Origin: Streptococcus sp. S1
Lineage (GTDB): Bacteria > Bacillota > Bacilli > Lactobacillales > Streptococcaceae
NCBI RefSeq assembly: GCF_034137685.1
Contig: NZ_CP139418.1
Location: 957,001-1,021,000 of the forward strand
DNA: 64,000 bases
Direction: 5' to 3'
Made by a program: the position numbers and the translations under genes. Of this stretch, positions 31,227 to 41,177 are shown in pieces. The notes beneath the pieces were generated by a model that was not told where the DNA came from, did no database searches, and saw only the letters and a list, made by a program, of their open reading frames with translations. The first letter of the stretch is position 1, and each line of letters begins with the position of its first letter.

Positions 31227-31241
31227 CAAGGGGGACTGCTC

Positions 31242-31811
31242 ATGAAATTAAATGAGCCAATACAAAACTCCTTTGAATTAAACGGGCGCGCCTATGAAGT
31301 GGACTGTTCCTTTGATCTGGTGCTAGATGTCTTTGAGATGTTTGACAATGAAGTCATGAACAATCTTGAGAAGATGCGTACAGCGGTTTTAATGATGACG
31401 GACGAAGCCTTGGACAATCCAGAGGACATAGTAGCGGTGTGGGAATATATCGACGAGCATTTTTTAAAAACTAAAAAAGAGCGCGTGGTTTATGACCGGA
31501 ACGGGAACCCTATGCCGATAGCCAAGGACGAAGAAAATGATGTCCGTTTGATTGATTTTGAAGTAGACGCCCAGGAAATTTACGCGAGCTTCGTGCAAGC
31601 GTATAATATCAACCTCTTTGAAGCACAAGGCCGGCTAACATGGCCCGAATTTATCGCGCTATTGAACGGTATGCCAGAGGGAACGGCTGTATCTCAATTA
31701 GTGGAGATACGGTCTTGGAAACCCTCGAAGAACGATAGTAGCGAGTACAAGGCCAAAATGCGCCGGTTACAAAACAAATATAGATTAGACGGAAAGGAGG
31801 GAGATGAATAA
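31242..31811 (+). CDS. Bacteriophage Gp15-family tail assembly protein
   Basis: 189 residues. The words SFDLVLDVFEMFDNEVMNN, FEVDAQEIYASFVQAYNINL and WPEFIALLNGMPEGTAVSQL match the Gp15 family, which takes the second chaperone position before the tape measure. AAGGGGGA lies 8 nt upstream. One base overlaps the next gene. Confidence 0.9.
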   Translation: MKLNEPIQNSFELNGRAYEVDCSFDLVLDVFEMFDNEVMNNLEKMRTAVLMMTDEALDNPEDIVAVWEYIDEHFLKTKKERVVYDRNGNPMPIAKDEENDVRLIDFEVDAQEIYASFVQAYNINLFEAQGRLTWPEFIALLNGMPEGTAVSQLVEIRSWKPSKNDSSEYKAKMRRLQNKYRLDGKEGDE

Positions 31812-34800
31812 TGGCAGATGGAAAAATTGTAATTGACGTCCAGGTTAACGGCAAGAAACTGACAGAGTTGTCAAATGCCTTGAAGCGTTTAGAGTCCGAA
31901 GCTCGAAGATCGGGCCAGGGAGTCAAAAGTGCCGGAGATGGTATCCAGGCTACTGGTGATAAGGCTCTAAGAGCTGGGCAAGGTTTCAAGCGTGCCGGTG
32001 ACCGTATGGCCGAGGGTGCGAAGCTATCCGAGACATCAAGTAACGGCTTTCGCCGTGCTGGTGAAAAAATCAAGGAAAGCTCAGAAGTTGCTTCCAGGTC
32101 TGGCAGTGGTTTTAAACGGGCTGGTGAAAAGATCAAGGAAAGCTCAGAACTAGCTGGACGATCCGGAAATGGATTTAAACAAGCCGGGGAGAAAGTAAAA
32201 GAAAGCTCTGATCTTGCCCAACGGTCTGGCGAGGGTTTTAAACAGGCATCAAATAAAATCAAGTCAGCAAGCAATGAGGCTAGCTCTGGCGGTGAAGGCT
32301 TTAAACAAGCCGGGCACAAAGTGAAAGCCTCTGGCGAGGAAGCCAAAGGAGGCGGTGCTGGTTTTAAAAAGGCTGGTGAAGATGCCAAGGCTGGCGGAGA
32401 TAAAGCCGGTCAAGGTGCTAAAGGCTTTGAAAAAATCAAAGACGCAATCAAAAACTTCTCAGCCGGTGCGGTAGCCTTTAAAGCTGTAAGCTCTGCGATG
32501 AACCTTGTAAGCCAGTCAATGGACAAAGCTATTGACCGCTTCGATACCTTGCAACGGTTCCCGAAAGTGATGAAGTCGCTAGGGCACTCATCAAAAGATG
32601 TAGCATCATCTACCAAGCTACTTGCCGATGGTATTGAGGGTTTACCAACTACGCTTGATACAGTCGTAGCTACAACTCAAAAACTAACCTCAATGACTGG
32701 GGACTTGAAGAAGTCTACCAAGCTCACTCTGGCATTAAATAATGCCTTTCTAGCGTCTGGTGCATCGACGGAAGATGCAGCGCGTGGTTTGCAACAATAC
32801 AGCCAGATGTTATCTGCTGGTAAGGTTGATATGCAAAGCTGGAAAACCTTACAAGAAACCATGCCTTACGCTTTGCAAAAGACAGCCGAGTCCTTTGGCT
32901 TTGCTGGTGCATCGGCCCAGAAAGACTTTTATGAAGCCTTACGAGACGGAAAGATCACGTTTGATGATTTTAGTAAACGTCTGATTGAACTGAACAAAGG
33001 CACGAACGGTTTTGCCGAGATGGCCAAGAAAAACTCAGAGGGTATTAAGACTTCTTTCGGTAACATCGTGAACGCGGTAGCAAAAGGGATCGCAAACGTA
33101 ATTGCTGAGTTTGACAAGATGAGTAAGGCAGTTACTGGTAAGAGCATTGCTCAGAACCTTGATAGTATTAAAGGAGCTGTAAATGATACCTTTAAAGTTA
33201 TTATCAGTGTTATCCGCGGTGCTACACCAGTCGTTAAATCACTAGTGAGTGTATTGGGCTTTCTCAAACCTATTTTAGACCCGCTTATCGCTGTATTTAC
33301 TGGTGTCGTATCAGCAGTATTGCTCTTTAAGGGAGCGATGCTTGGTCTGTCAATTATCAAGGGTATCGGTAGCCTAATTGGTACGCTTATCACTTCCCTG
33401 GTATCTCTAACCAGTACCTCGCTTGTAGCAACAGGAGCTACTACCGGACTTGCTGGGGCTTTGGCCTCCTTATCTTCTGGCGGAGTATTCCTGGTTGTCG
33501 GTGCTATTGCTGGCCTGGTGTCGTGGTTGACGCAAGAAAGCGAAGCGTCCAAGGAAGCCAAGGCCAAGAATGAAGAGTTTAAACGCTCCCTCGATGATCT
33601 ACACGATAGTGTGGATAAAGGCAATGAAGCCTATAAAGACCGCAGAAATGAAATTCAGGCTACAGCCGAGGATAATGAGCGATTAGTCAAGAAGATTGAC
33701 GAACTGAACGCGGTAGAGAATAAAACCGCTAGCCAGAAGAAAGAACTTGCGTCAGCAGCAGAAACCCTTAATTCACGTATTGAGGGCTTGAATATCCAGT
33801 ACGACAAGGCGACCGGCACAATCAACATGACCACGGACGCGATCCGTAAGCAGATTGAGATTGCTAAGGCATCGGCTGAGATTGAGGCTGCTAACCAGAA
33901 AATGGTAGAAAATGCCAAGAAGCGCCTTGAAATCAAGGATAAGATGAAGGAACTTGAGAAGAAGTACCAGGATCTTATCAAAGAAACCGATAAAGTAGAA
34001 GGCGACGGGTTTATTAACTCTAATATTCGCGATATTGCGAAAACTGGGGTTAAGAAGAAATACAATGAAGAAGTTAAGAAGTTACAGGACGACATCAAGA
34101 AAACCGAGGAGTCCGATAACGAATTAACAAATACTATTGTTAAGAATAACGAAGCCAAGGCCAAGTCTACAGAAGATGCGTCTGGTCGTATAATCTATAA
34201 CTTGACGACCATGAACGAGGAGCAGAAAAAAGCTGTAGAGATGATGCAACAAGAGTTTGCTAATCTCAAAGGTGAAGTTCAAAACGCATTCCAAGCTATC
34301 GAGCAACAGACAGCCTTATCTGCAGATCAAATGACCGCCAACCTGCAGAAGAACATCGACGCGGTTGATAAGTGGTCACAGAACCTTGAAATACTAGCTA
34401 AACGCGGGCTTGACCAAGGTCTTATCGAACAAATGCGCAAGTCTGGTCCTAAAATGGCCAATCAAACGCAGGCTCTTGTAGATGCGTCCGATGAGCAACT
34501 AGGACGACTCAACGGTAAATGGACCGAGGCGGGAGATAAAGCTAAAGAAGGCTTCCTCCGTGGTATTCGTGCTACTGGCCAAGAGTTACCGCCCGAAATC
34601 GAGAGCATGGTAACGGCTATCGGTGATGAGTTTAGGAAGGCACTAGCAGATGCGGGCTTTGAAGTTAAAGCCCGTGAAATCCCTCAAAAAGTAAGTGACG
34701 GTATTCGCTCAGGTAAAGGCGACGTCCAACAGGCAGCGTCCGAAGTCACAGAGGCATCTAAGCAGGCATTTAACAACTTACCAACAGAAGCTAAGTATAG

Positions 34801-35965
34801 CGGTTCGCAAGTAAGTGGTCAATATGCTCAAGGTATCACAGAGAACCAAGCATCGGCAGAAGTAGCAGTAGATGGCCTTAGAAACGCGTCTATAGGTGCT
34901 TTAGCTTCCCTCTTTGGAGATGGTCAGGTCAAAGGTGCTGAACTCAGTTCTGGTGTCGGAGCTGGGGTTGCGGGCGGTGTTGGTGTGGTGCAGGAAGCTG
35001 CCAACAGTTTAAGAAACAGTGCAGTAGTTTCGGTTGCGGGCATGTCCACAGATGGTCAAGTCAAAGGGTCGGATTTTAGCTCTGGCATAGCAAGTGGTAT
35101 CGACGGAGGTCAGCATGTCGCGGTTGGTGCTGCATTATCATTAAACCAAGCTATTTCTTCTAAATTTATTTCGTTTTCAGCAGACGGCCAGCAATATGGT
35201 TCACAGTTTGGCTCTGGTATTGGCTCTGGTATCGATTTTTCAAGAGGAGTAGCTACTGGTGCATCTAATGCACTAAAACAGAGTGTTAATGCATCGGTTG
35301 ATTCGCTAGGCAACGACGGACAACGTGCCGGTTCACAATTTGGATCTGGTGTTACTAGCGGTGTAGCAAGTCACAACAACGCAGTGTTTAGCGCGTCAAG
35401 CAACCTTAAATCCTCAGCTCACAATGGTATGTCTGGCGGGTACGACGGTGGCTTTAATGCAGGTACTGCTATTGGTGAAGGTATGGCCAGTGGTATCGCT
35501 TCTATGGCCCATGCGGTTATAGGTGCAGCGTCCAGTATCGCATTAAGTGCAGTGTCTTCAGCTCGGTCTACTTTGCGGATCAACTCACCATCTAAAGTAT
35601 TTAGAGATCAAGTCGGTCGCGCCATTCCAGAGGGTATGGCAGTAGGTATCGAAAAGTACGGCTACTATGTAGACGACTCAATGACTGACCTCGCAAACAA
35701 GACAGTAGAATCCGGTAAAAAATACACGGACGGCTTTGGCTTTAACTTACCAGGTCGTGGTGATCTTGTTAGTGGTCTGACTGACACACTAGCTTCACGG
35801 TTTGGCTATGCAGGCGGTGGAATCTCAAACTCAAACGTCACAAACAACTATACACTCAACGCAAACGGTACAGCTAATGATAATTTCTTTAGCCCCGAAA
35901 ACATGCGCAGGCTCTTGCGTGAGCTTGCTTACTATACGAATTTGGAAGGAGGTAGAATGGCATAA
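31811..35965 (+). CDS. Tail tape measure protein
   Basis: 1384 residues. The N-terminus is a coiled coil that contains a strict 21-residue repeat (centred on GFK at residues 58, 79, 100, 121, 142, 163, 184 and 205). The central tape measure core (LPTTLDTVVATTQKLTSMTG, MQSWKTLQETMPYALQKTAE) follows, then hydrophobic segments around residues 470-575 and a coiled-coil stretch. Near residues 1037-1212 lie four 44-residue repeats. The C-terminus (SPSKVFRDQVGRAIPEGMAVGI) is typical. The protein fixes tail length, about 200 nm at 0.15 nm per residue, and is ejected with the DNA. Confidence 0.95.
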   Translation: MADGKIVIDVQVNGKKLTELSNALKRLESEARRSGQGVKSAGDGIQATGDKALRAGQGFKRAGDRMAEGAKLSETSSNGFRRAGEKIKESSEVASRSGSGFKRAGEKIKESSELAGRSGNGFKQAGEKVKESSDLAQRSGEGFKQASNKIKSASNEASSGGEGFKQAGHKVKASGEEAKGGGAGFKKAGEDAKAGGDKAGQGAKGFEKIKDAIKNFSAGAVAFKAVSSAMNLVSQSMDKAIDRFDTLQRFPKVMKSLGHSSKDVASSTKLLADGIEGLPTTLDTVVATTQKLTSMTGDLKKSTKLTLALNNAFLASGASTEDAARGLQQYSQMLSAGKVDMQSWKTLQETMPYALQKTAESFGFAGASAQKDFYEALRDGKITFDDFSKRLIELNKGTNGFAEMAKKNSEGIKTSFGNIVNAVAKGIANVIAEFDKMSKAVTGKSIAQNLDSIKGAVNDTFKVIISVIRGATPVVKSLVSVLGFLKPILDPLIAVFTGVVSAVLLFKGAMLGLSIIKGIGSLIGTLITSLVSLTSTSLVATGATTGLAGALASLSSGGVFLVVGAIAGLVSWLTQESEASKEAKAKNEEFKRSLDDLHDSVDKGNEAYKDRRNEIQATAEDNERLVKKIDELNAVENKTASQKKELASAAETLNSRIEGLNIQYDKATGTINMTTDAIRKQIEIAKASAEIEAANQKMVENAKKRLEIKDKMKELEKKYQDLIKETDKVEGDGFINSNIRDIAKTGVKKKYNEEVKKLQDDIKKTEESDNELTNTIVKNNEAKAKSTEDASGRIIYNLTTMNEEQKKAVEMMQQEFANLKGEVQNAFQAIEQQTALSADQMTANLQKNIDAVDKWSQNLEILAKRGLDQGLIEQMRKSGPKMANQTQALVDASDEQLGRLNGKWTEAGDKAKEGFLRGIRATGQELPPEIESMVTAIGDEFRKALADAGFEVKAREIPQKVSDGIRSGKGDVQQAASEVTEASKQAFNNLPTEAKYSGSQVSGQYAQGITENQASAEVAVDGLRNASIGALASLFGDGQVKGAELSSGVGAGVAGGVGVVQEAANSLRNSAVVSVAGMSTDGQVKGSDFSSGIASGIDGGQHVAVGAALSLNQAISSKFISFSADGQQYGSQFGSGIGSGIDFSRGVATGASNALKQSVNASVDSLGNDGQRAGSQFGSGVTSGVASHNNAVFSASSNLKSSAHNGMSGGYDGGFNAGTAIGEGMASGIASMAHAVIGAASSIALSAVSSARSTLRINSPSKVFRDQVGRAIPEGMAVGIEKYGYYVDDSMTDLANKTVESGKKYTDGFGFNLPGRGDLVSGLTDTLASRFGYAGGGISNSNVTNNYTLNANGTANDNFFSPENMRRLLRELAYYTNLEGGRMA
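31910..32440 (+). repeat. 63-bp (21-residue) tandem repeats in the tape measure gene
   Basis: Each unit has the form SGxGFKxAGEKIKESSxxAxR with no change in spacing over eight to nine copies. The phase is exactly three heptads, so the repeat can extend a coiled coil by whole turns. Confidence 0.85.
34919..35446 (+). repeat. 132-bp (44-residue) repeats in the tape measure gene
   Basis: Four units start at 34919, 35051, 35183 and 35315 with DGQVKGAEL, DGQVKGSDF, DGQQYGSQF and DGQRAGSQF. Each continues with an SGxxxGxx glycine pattern and a hydrophobic helix. Confidence 0.85.
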
Positions 35966-36678
35966 TGGGAAGTTTTACTTTTAATGGTGTTAGTAGCACT
36001 ACTCACGGTCTACGAGTGACCAGCGACTATATTATCAGTTCGACTGGGAGTGATGTGGAAACAGTAGCGGTCCCTGGTCGCGATGGCGATCTATTGATCT
36101 CAAAGAACCGTCTTAAATCGGTGACTATCGAGTTGCCTTGTACCGTCCTTTCAAACCGTAAGCTAACGGACGCAGAAAGCGACATCAGCAATTGGCTAAA
36201 CGTTGACGGCTATAAAGATTTGACCCTATCCTGGGACCCAGATTTTATCTACCGGTCAGCATTTATCGAGACTTTTGAAGTGTCTAGCCTTATGAAGCAG
36301 TTTGGTAAAGTCAAGCTAAACTTTTTGACCTATCCAGTCAAATTTTATAAGCAAGGCCGTACTACTCAAACCCTGACAAATGGAGTTGCGATCAATGGAC
36401 TCGGAAATGTCAACGCAAAACCGATCATCACTCTTGTCGGATCTGGTGACTGTACACTTACGATTAACGGACGCAAGACCAAATTAAAGGCTGTACAGAA
36501 TAAGATCACTCTGGATATGCAAGCAAACCAGGTATACTCTGGTAATTTGCAAGCCTGGGATAAAGTTGTTCGATCTCCACAATTCCAGATGCCTTACCTT
36601 GATTACGGTCGTAATTTGATAAGTTGGGACGGCAATTTTACTATCACAATGATTCCAAACTGGGGGGTTAAGCTATGA
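35965..36678 (+). CDS. Distal tail protein (Dit)
   Basis: 237 residues. The N-terminal part (SFTFNGVSSTTHGLRVTSDY, VPGRDGDLLISKNRLK) forms the Dit ring, and the C-terminal beta part (YLDYGRNLISWDGNFTITMI) a galectin-like domain. It links the tail tube to the Tal protein. It overlaps the stop of the tape measure gene and the start of Tal. Confidence 0.9.
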   Translation: MGSFTFNGVSSTTHGLRVTSDYIISSTGSDVETVAVPGRDGDLLISKNRLKSVTIELPCTVLSNRKLTDAESDISNWLNVDGYKDLTLSWDPDFIYRSAFIETFEVSSLMKQFGKVKLNFLTYPVKFYKQGRTTQTLTNGVAINGLGNVNAKPIITLVGSGDCTLTINGRKTKLKAVQNKITLDMQANQVYSGNLQAWDKVVRSPQFQMPYLDYGRNLISWDGNFTITMIPNWGVKL

Positions 36679-39600
36679 GGCCTATACTATTTAACAAGAA
36701 TGAGCAGTCATTTGATACATACGGTCTCGGTGAACTTAACGTAACTAAAGGGACTGTAACCCGTGAACGCAACGGGAATTATACGCTATATGCTGAGATT
36801 CCTGTGAACGATCCAATGGTAGCAAGTCTTGAGAAAGAAATGAAACTCAAGGCCGATGCAGGTTTAAGGACGAAGAACCAAACCTTTGAAATCTCGCGAA
36901 TCGTAAAAGATAGCAGTAACATTGTTAAAATTTACGGTCAACATATCAGCCACAAGCTGGAATACATGGTGCTGAGAAATGCTACGGCATTCTCTGGGAC
37001 AGCATATAACGCACTAGCTATCTGGAAAGGCGCTCTGATCGGTGATCTGACCTTTGACGTCTGGTCTGATATTCAGACCTCTAATAAGGGTATGTTTGAT
37101 ATCTCGAAGATGGAAAATGCCCGTTTGGCATTGGGTGGTGTAGAAGGCTCTATTCTCGATCTGTACGGCGGTGAGTATGAGTTTGATAATATGACTATCA
37201 GACTGCACAAACAGCTTGGACGTACTGCTCCAACGGTGCTGGAATATGGTCGTAATATCCTATCTGCTGAATTGGACGAAACGATTGAGAGTGCATATAC
37301 TAGCGTGTTGCCATTTGCGACTTATACCCCTGAAAAACCAGCGGGTGATACTAGTGATAGTCAACCAGACCCAGTAACCGTAACGATCCCAGAGAATTAC
37401 ATAGATAGTAAATACAAGTCATTATACGCTCATCGTAGAATTAAAGTCGTAGACTTTTCAAGCGAATTTAGCACGGACAGCAAGAAGAAAAACATTCCAA
37501 CCGCTGATAAGTTGCGAAAACTTGCTACGGACTACATGAATAAGAACGCTATCGGTAAGCCTAAAATCAATATCAAAATTGAGTATGCTGATTTAGCTAA
37601 AACGCTAGACTATGCTGATAATGGCTGGATCGAAGAGCTGGAATTGTGTGACATCATCCCTATCTACTATCCACAGATTGGGTTAACGGATGAAACTGCA
37701 AAAGTAACTACGATCACTTACGACTTTGTCAACGAGCGAAATGAAAGCGTGGAGTTTGGTGATATCGGTACAAATGTTAGATCGACTATGCAGAGCGGTC
37801 TAGCTGGGAAAGTTGATGATATTGCTAAGGCTCAACAAGATTTTGAGAATAGTTTGCCAGGCTATCTTCTAAACGCTCAAGGGAATAAAGTCTGGTATAA
37901 CCACCCAGACGACAAAGAACACAAGATCGGTGACATCTGGTTTGAGAAGAACGGTATCTATGACCGTATGTACGTCTGGAATGGTTCAATGTGGGAGAAG
38001 CGCATTGATACCGAAGATGTTGATAAGATCAAGAAAGAGGTTGATAAGCAGTTAGAGCAAGCTAGACAGTCAACCAATCTTGAAATTGAGAAAGTCAATG
38101 CGAAAGCGCAAGAAGCACTAGTAAAAGCTGGTACAATTCCAGATGCTGGGAAGCTGTCAGAGCAGATAAAAACGCTGATTTTAAACAGTCCAGACTTAAA
38201 TCGTAAAGTCACAGAAAGCCTTTATCAGACAGATAGCGGGGTTATTTATAATAAAATCTTGCAGAATGTCAAAACTGATTTTATATCAAAACAAGTTTTT
38301 GACGGATTTGAAAGAAGTACCAATACTGGTCTAGCTGATTTACGAAATAAAGCTGACAATACAGAATCTGCAATCCAAAGGCAAACTGTAGAATTTAACA
38401 AGCTAACCGAATCTAACAAACTCTATGAGCGTATCATCGGCACGTCCGAAACAGACGCACCCGATAAGCTATCACGTTTGGTTATGTCTAGCGAGATATT
38501 TCAAACAGAAGTCGGCAAGTACGTTACAGATGATTTCAACTTAGTTTACGACCCTACCAATTTAAGTAAATGGAAGAAGAAGCAATCTGAAGCCAATGTC
38601 GTTGAAGTTACAGCCTCAACGAAATTATTGAGAATTACCAATTCTAATAAAACTAACAGTGTTTACCATGGTTTTGCGTTACCACTTAACACATCAACGT
38701 TTACCCAGGGCGAAAAAATCAGTTATCGTTTTGAAGCATGGGTAGATGTACTGCCAGATGCTCCCCTTGGTATCGAATTATGGTCAGCAGATGGTGGACT
38801 TGCGTCTGACCGAGTATACTTTGATAAAACTGGTATACAAATTATCACAGGTACTATGACGGTCAATAAGACGACGACTAACTCGAGAGAATTCCCGCTG
38901 GAATTTTGGTTAATGAAGAATGGTCAAGTTGCCATCGGTAAGGTATCTCTTGTTCGTGGGGATAGGCCACCAAACAAGTTTGTAGACAGTGCAGCTATGC
39001 AAGGCATTGCTACACAGACGCAAGTCACACAGCTAGAAGGATCATGGGCAGTACGTAATCTCAATGGCAATGGTGATGTACTCAACTCAATCAACGTCCT
39101 CGCTAATGGCACCAACCGAATAGACGGACGATTAACACACATCACTGGTCAGACCAAGATTGATAATGCAGTTATCAAGGACGGTATGATAGCAAACCTA
39201 TCTGCCGATAAACTAACCGCTGGCACGATTGACGCTAGCCAGATTAATGTGATTAACGTTAATGCAAGTAATGTACTAGCTGGTACGCTAACTGGTATGA
39301 CCGTTCGAGGTGGTCGAGTCGAGGCCTTAAATGGCAAAATGAATATTGACTTGCAGAATAGCCAGTATAACGTTTTGAGCAATGAAGCTACAATCAGACG
39401 GATTGATGACACGAACTCGTCTCAATTTATATCGCTCAAAAAGAGTGGGTTTGTTGCTGAACATTTCAGAGACAGCAACGCAGCATTGATGATTTTTGGT
39501 ACAAACCACAACAAAAAAACCCCAGAAGCACACGATAACGCTAGTTTTGCTGGTATTCGGTTGTGGTCTGGAAAGGGCAATGGAACGACAGAAAGCCTTA

Positions 39601-39923
39601 CAGAATTTATTGGCGACCGTGTACTTATTTATAATAACGGACCAAACCGTAGTCCGTGGAACTTTCATAATAACATCAATGGCAAGCAGACATACCTGCT
39701 CCCAATGAACGAGAATGGCGTTAAGCATTACATTGGACGAGGTGACTTCTTTTTAGAAGCGGTTTATTCTCGTAAGGTCATTCTTGCAAACGGCAAAGAT
39801 GTTGGAACTTATCTCTGGGACTTACTGGGTTGCTTCGGTACGATGATGAGATATGGGATGGTCACAGATAAAGCGATTAAAAACCACATCCAAGAAATTT
39901 TAAACGGATACGGATTTAAATAA
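36675..39923 (+). CDS. Tail-associated protein (Tal), prophage endopeptidase-tail type
   Basis: 1082 residues. The first 380 residues (RPILFNKNEQSFDTYGLGEL, SRIVKDSSNIVKIYGQHISH, TTITYDFVNERNESVEFGDI) match the gp27-like/prophage endopeptidase-tail domain at the tail tip. A helical linker follows (EKVNAKAQEALVKAGTIPD), then a carbohydrate-binding-like beta domain around residues 625-780. The end (AVIKDGMIANLSADKLTAGT and onward) is the common gp58/tail-tip form. It plugs the tail tube and probably contributes to receptor contact. Confidence 0.9.
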   Translation: MRPILFNKNEQSFDTYGLGELNVTKGTVTRERNGNYTLYAEIPVNDPMVASLEKEMKLKADAGLRTKNQTFEISRIVKDSSNIVKIYGQHISHKLEYMVLRNATAFSGTAYNALAIWKGALIGDLTFDVWSDIQTSNKGMFDISKMENARLALGGVEGSILDLYGGEYEFDNMTIRLHKQLGRTAPTVLEYGRNILSAELDETIESAYTSVLPFATYTPEKPAGDTSDSQPDPVTVTIPENYIDSKYKSLYAHRRIKVVDFSSEFSTDSKKKNIPTADKLRKLATDYMNKNAIGKPKINIKIEYADLAKTLDYADNGWIEELELCDIIPIYYPQIGLTDETAKVTTITYDFVNERNESVEFGDIGTNVRSTMQSGLAGKVDDIAKAQQDFENSLPGYLLNAQGNKVWYNHPDDKEHKIGDIWFEKNGIYDRMYVWNGSMWEKRIDTEDVDKIKKEVDKQLEQARQSTNLEIEKVNAKAQEALVKAGTIPDAGKLSEQIKTLILNSPDLNRKVTESLYQTDSGVIYNKILQNVKTDFISKQVFDGFERSTNTGLADLRNKADNTESAIQRQTVEFNKLTESNKLYERIIGTSETDAPDKLSRLVMSSEIFQTEVGKYVTDDFNLVYDPTNLSKWKKKQSEANVVEVTASTKLLRITNSNKTNSVYHGFALPLNTSTFTQGEKISYRFEAWVDVLPDAPLGIELWSADGGLASDRVYFDKTGIQIITGTMTVNKTTTNSREFPLEFWLMKNGQVAIGKVSLVRGDRPPNKFVDSAAMQGIATQTQVTQLEGSWAVRNLNGNGDVLNSINVLANGTNRIDGRLTHITGQTKIDNAVIKDGMIANLSADKLTAGTIDASQINVINVNASNVLAGTLTGMTVRGGRVEALNGKMNIDLQNSQYNVLSNEATIRRIDDTNSSQFISLKKSGFVAEHFRDSNAALMIFGTNHNKKTPEAHDNASFAGIRLWSGKGNGTTESLTEFIGDRVLIYNNGPNRSPWNFHNNINGKQTYLLPMNENGVKHYIGRGDFFLEAVYSRKVILANGKDVGTYLWDLLGCFGTMMRYGMVTDKAIKNHIQEILNGYGFK

Positions 39924-39933
39924 GAGGTGAATA

Positions 39934-40128
39934 ATGCACACGACAGACAGAATTATCAACGATGTCGCAATCCAACTTGCGAATAAAGTTATTGAGTGCG
40001 CTAATTACAAGGCGCTATACGAAGAAGCACAAGAACAACTAGCACGAATTAACAACGTACTAGAAGCAGATGAAGCTCTTAAAGAGCTATTCGACGAAAT
40101 CGCAGAAAAATTAGAAAAGGAAAACTAA
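39934..40128 (+). CDS. Small hypothetical tail-region protein
   Basis: 64 residues, helical and charged (RIINDVAIQLANKVIECANY, EEAQEQLARINNVLEADEAL). AAGAGGTGAAT precedes the ATG. It is probably a chaperone or small structural protein; the family is not recognised. Confidence 0.65.
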   Translation: MHTTDRIINDVAIQLANKVIECANYKALYEEAQEQLARINNVLEADEALKELFDEIAEKLEKEN

Positions 40129-40131
40129 AAT

Positions 40132-40746
40132 ATGACATTTAAAGTAGTTAATAAATATTTGCAAGAAGCTGATAAAACATTTGTAGCAATTCGACAAGAC
40201 GCACCATATACGGCTTTTGACCGTGTATTGATCGGTGACCGTACCAGCGAATCAGACGAAGTACTGATTCAAGCTGTACTTGGTCAAGTTGCGACTGAAT
40301 TAAACCCAGCCGATGGTGTTAAGAAATTGCAAGAGGACCTACATACTCAAGCGCAAGAGTACGAAGCTAAACTGGCTGAGAAAGATACTAAAATCTCAGA
40401 AGTTAAGTCGGTAGCAGATTGGGCAGTTTTGGCAGCAGTAACCAACACAGAAAGCCCACTTGATCCAACACTTTATGCGCGTGGATTGGAGTTGGTTGAA
40501 GCTGGACAAGCTGGCAAGACTTACAAGCCGTATGAAATCTTTACGGTCACTAATCCAGCTTATACTCCTAAATATGGAGAGGGTCAACGCGTTCTTGTCC
40601 AAGTAAATCAAGATTTTACTTACAACAACGAGACAGTAGCTGATCTTGAGGGATCATTATCACAGAATGGCAAACTCGCAGTCTGGAAATGGACTGAACC
40701 TAAACCATCATCTAATACTGATTTAGAAACTCAACCAGTACAGTAA
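40132..40746 (+). CDS. DUF1366-like tail protein
   Basis: 204 residues. The sequence (YLQEADKTFVAIRQDAPYTA, central coiled coil QAQEYEAKLAEKDTKISEVK, YTPKYGEGQRVLVQVNQDFT) is that of DUF1366 proteins found between tail fibre and lysis genes of streptococcal phages. The C-terminus looks like a short beta domain. Function unknown; a tail accessory or fibre chaperone role is likely. Confidence 0.75.
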   Translation: MTFKVVNKYLQEADKTFVAIRQDAPYTAFDRVLIGDRTSESDEVLIQAVLGQVATELNPADGVKKLQEDLHTQAQEYEAKLAEKDTKISEVKSVADWAVLAAVTNTESPLDPTLYARGLELVEAGQAGKTYKPYEIFTVTNPAYTPKYGEGQRVLVQVNQDFTYNNETVADLEGSLSQNGKLAVWKWTEPKPSSNTDLETQPVQ

Positions 40747-40774
40747 GCTAGTAGCATAATAGGGGGTGGTTAAA

Positions 40775-41176
40775 TTGGACCTATTGGCACTAGTAGACAA
40801 ATTAACTCCCGTATTGGTCGTGATTATTCCAAGTTATTTCTCGTTTAAAAGCACAAAAACTTCCAAAGAAGCTGACAAACGTCTTGAGGGTCTATCTAAT
40901 AAGATAGACACCCTCGAGAAGTCAGTAGGAAGCGTGGAAGAAATCGGGAAAGATAACCAACGGAATTTAACGATTATCGGGAAAGGCTTACAACGGCTTC
41001 AACGTTTTCGATTGCAGGAGAACTTAAAAAACGCGCTCAAGCGTGGGTATACTAACCAGCACGAGCTAGAGGAGTTGTCTAAACTATATGAAAGTTACGT
41101 CGAGTTAGGCGGTAACGGTGCTATAAGAGTGCTCTTTGAGCGCTTTTTAGAGCTAGAAATTAGAGAGGAAAAATAA
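40775..41176 (+). CDS. Small membrane protein of the lysis cassette
   Basis: 133 residues from TTG 40775, which has AGGGGGTGG 5 nt upstream; the GTG at 40766 inside that site is less likely. One membrane span (LTPVLVVIIPSYFSFK) is followed by a charged coiled coil. It directly precedes the holin gene and may be a second holin or a spacer protein that modulates lysis. Confidence 0.65.
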   Translation: MDLLALVDKLTPVLVVIIPSYFSFKSTKTSKEADKRLEGLSNKIDTLEKSVGSVEEIGKDNQRNLTIIGKGLQRLQRFRLQENLKNALKRGYTNQHELEELSKLYESYVELGGNGAIRVLFERFLELEIREEK

Positions 41177-41177
41177 C

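Noticed and set aside
31190..31250. A-rich stretch at the end of the tail chaperone gene as a lambda-type -1 frameshift
   Set aside because: The following Gp15 gene is in the same frame, separated by a stop and with its own AAGGGGGA site, so a -1 shift would not join them.
39327..39728. 133-codon minus-strand frame opposite the Tal gene
   Set aside because: Antisense to conserved tail-tip coding sequence, with no ribosome binding site.
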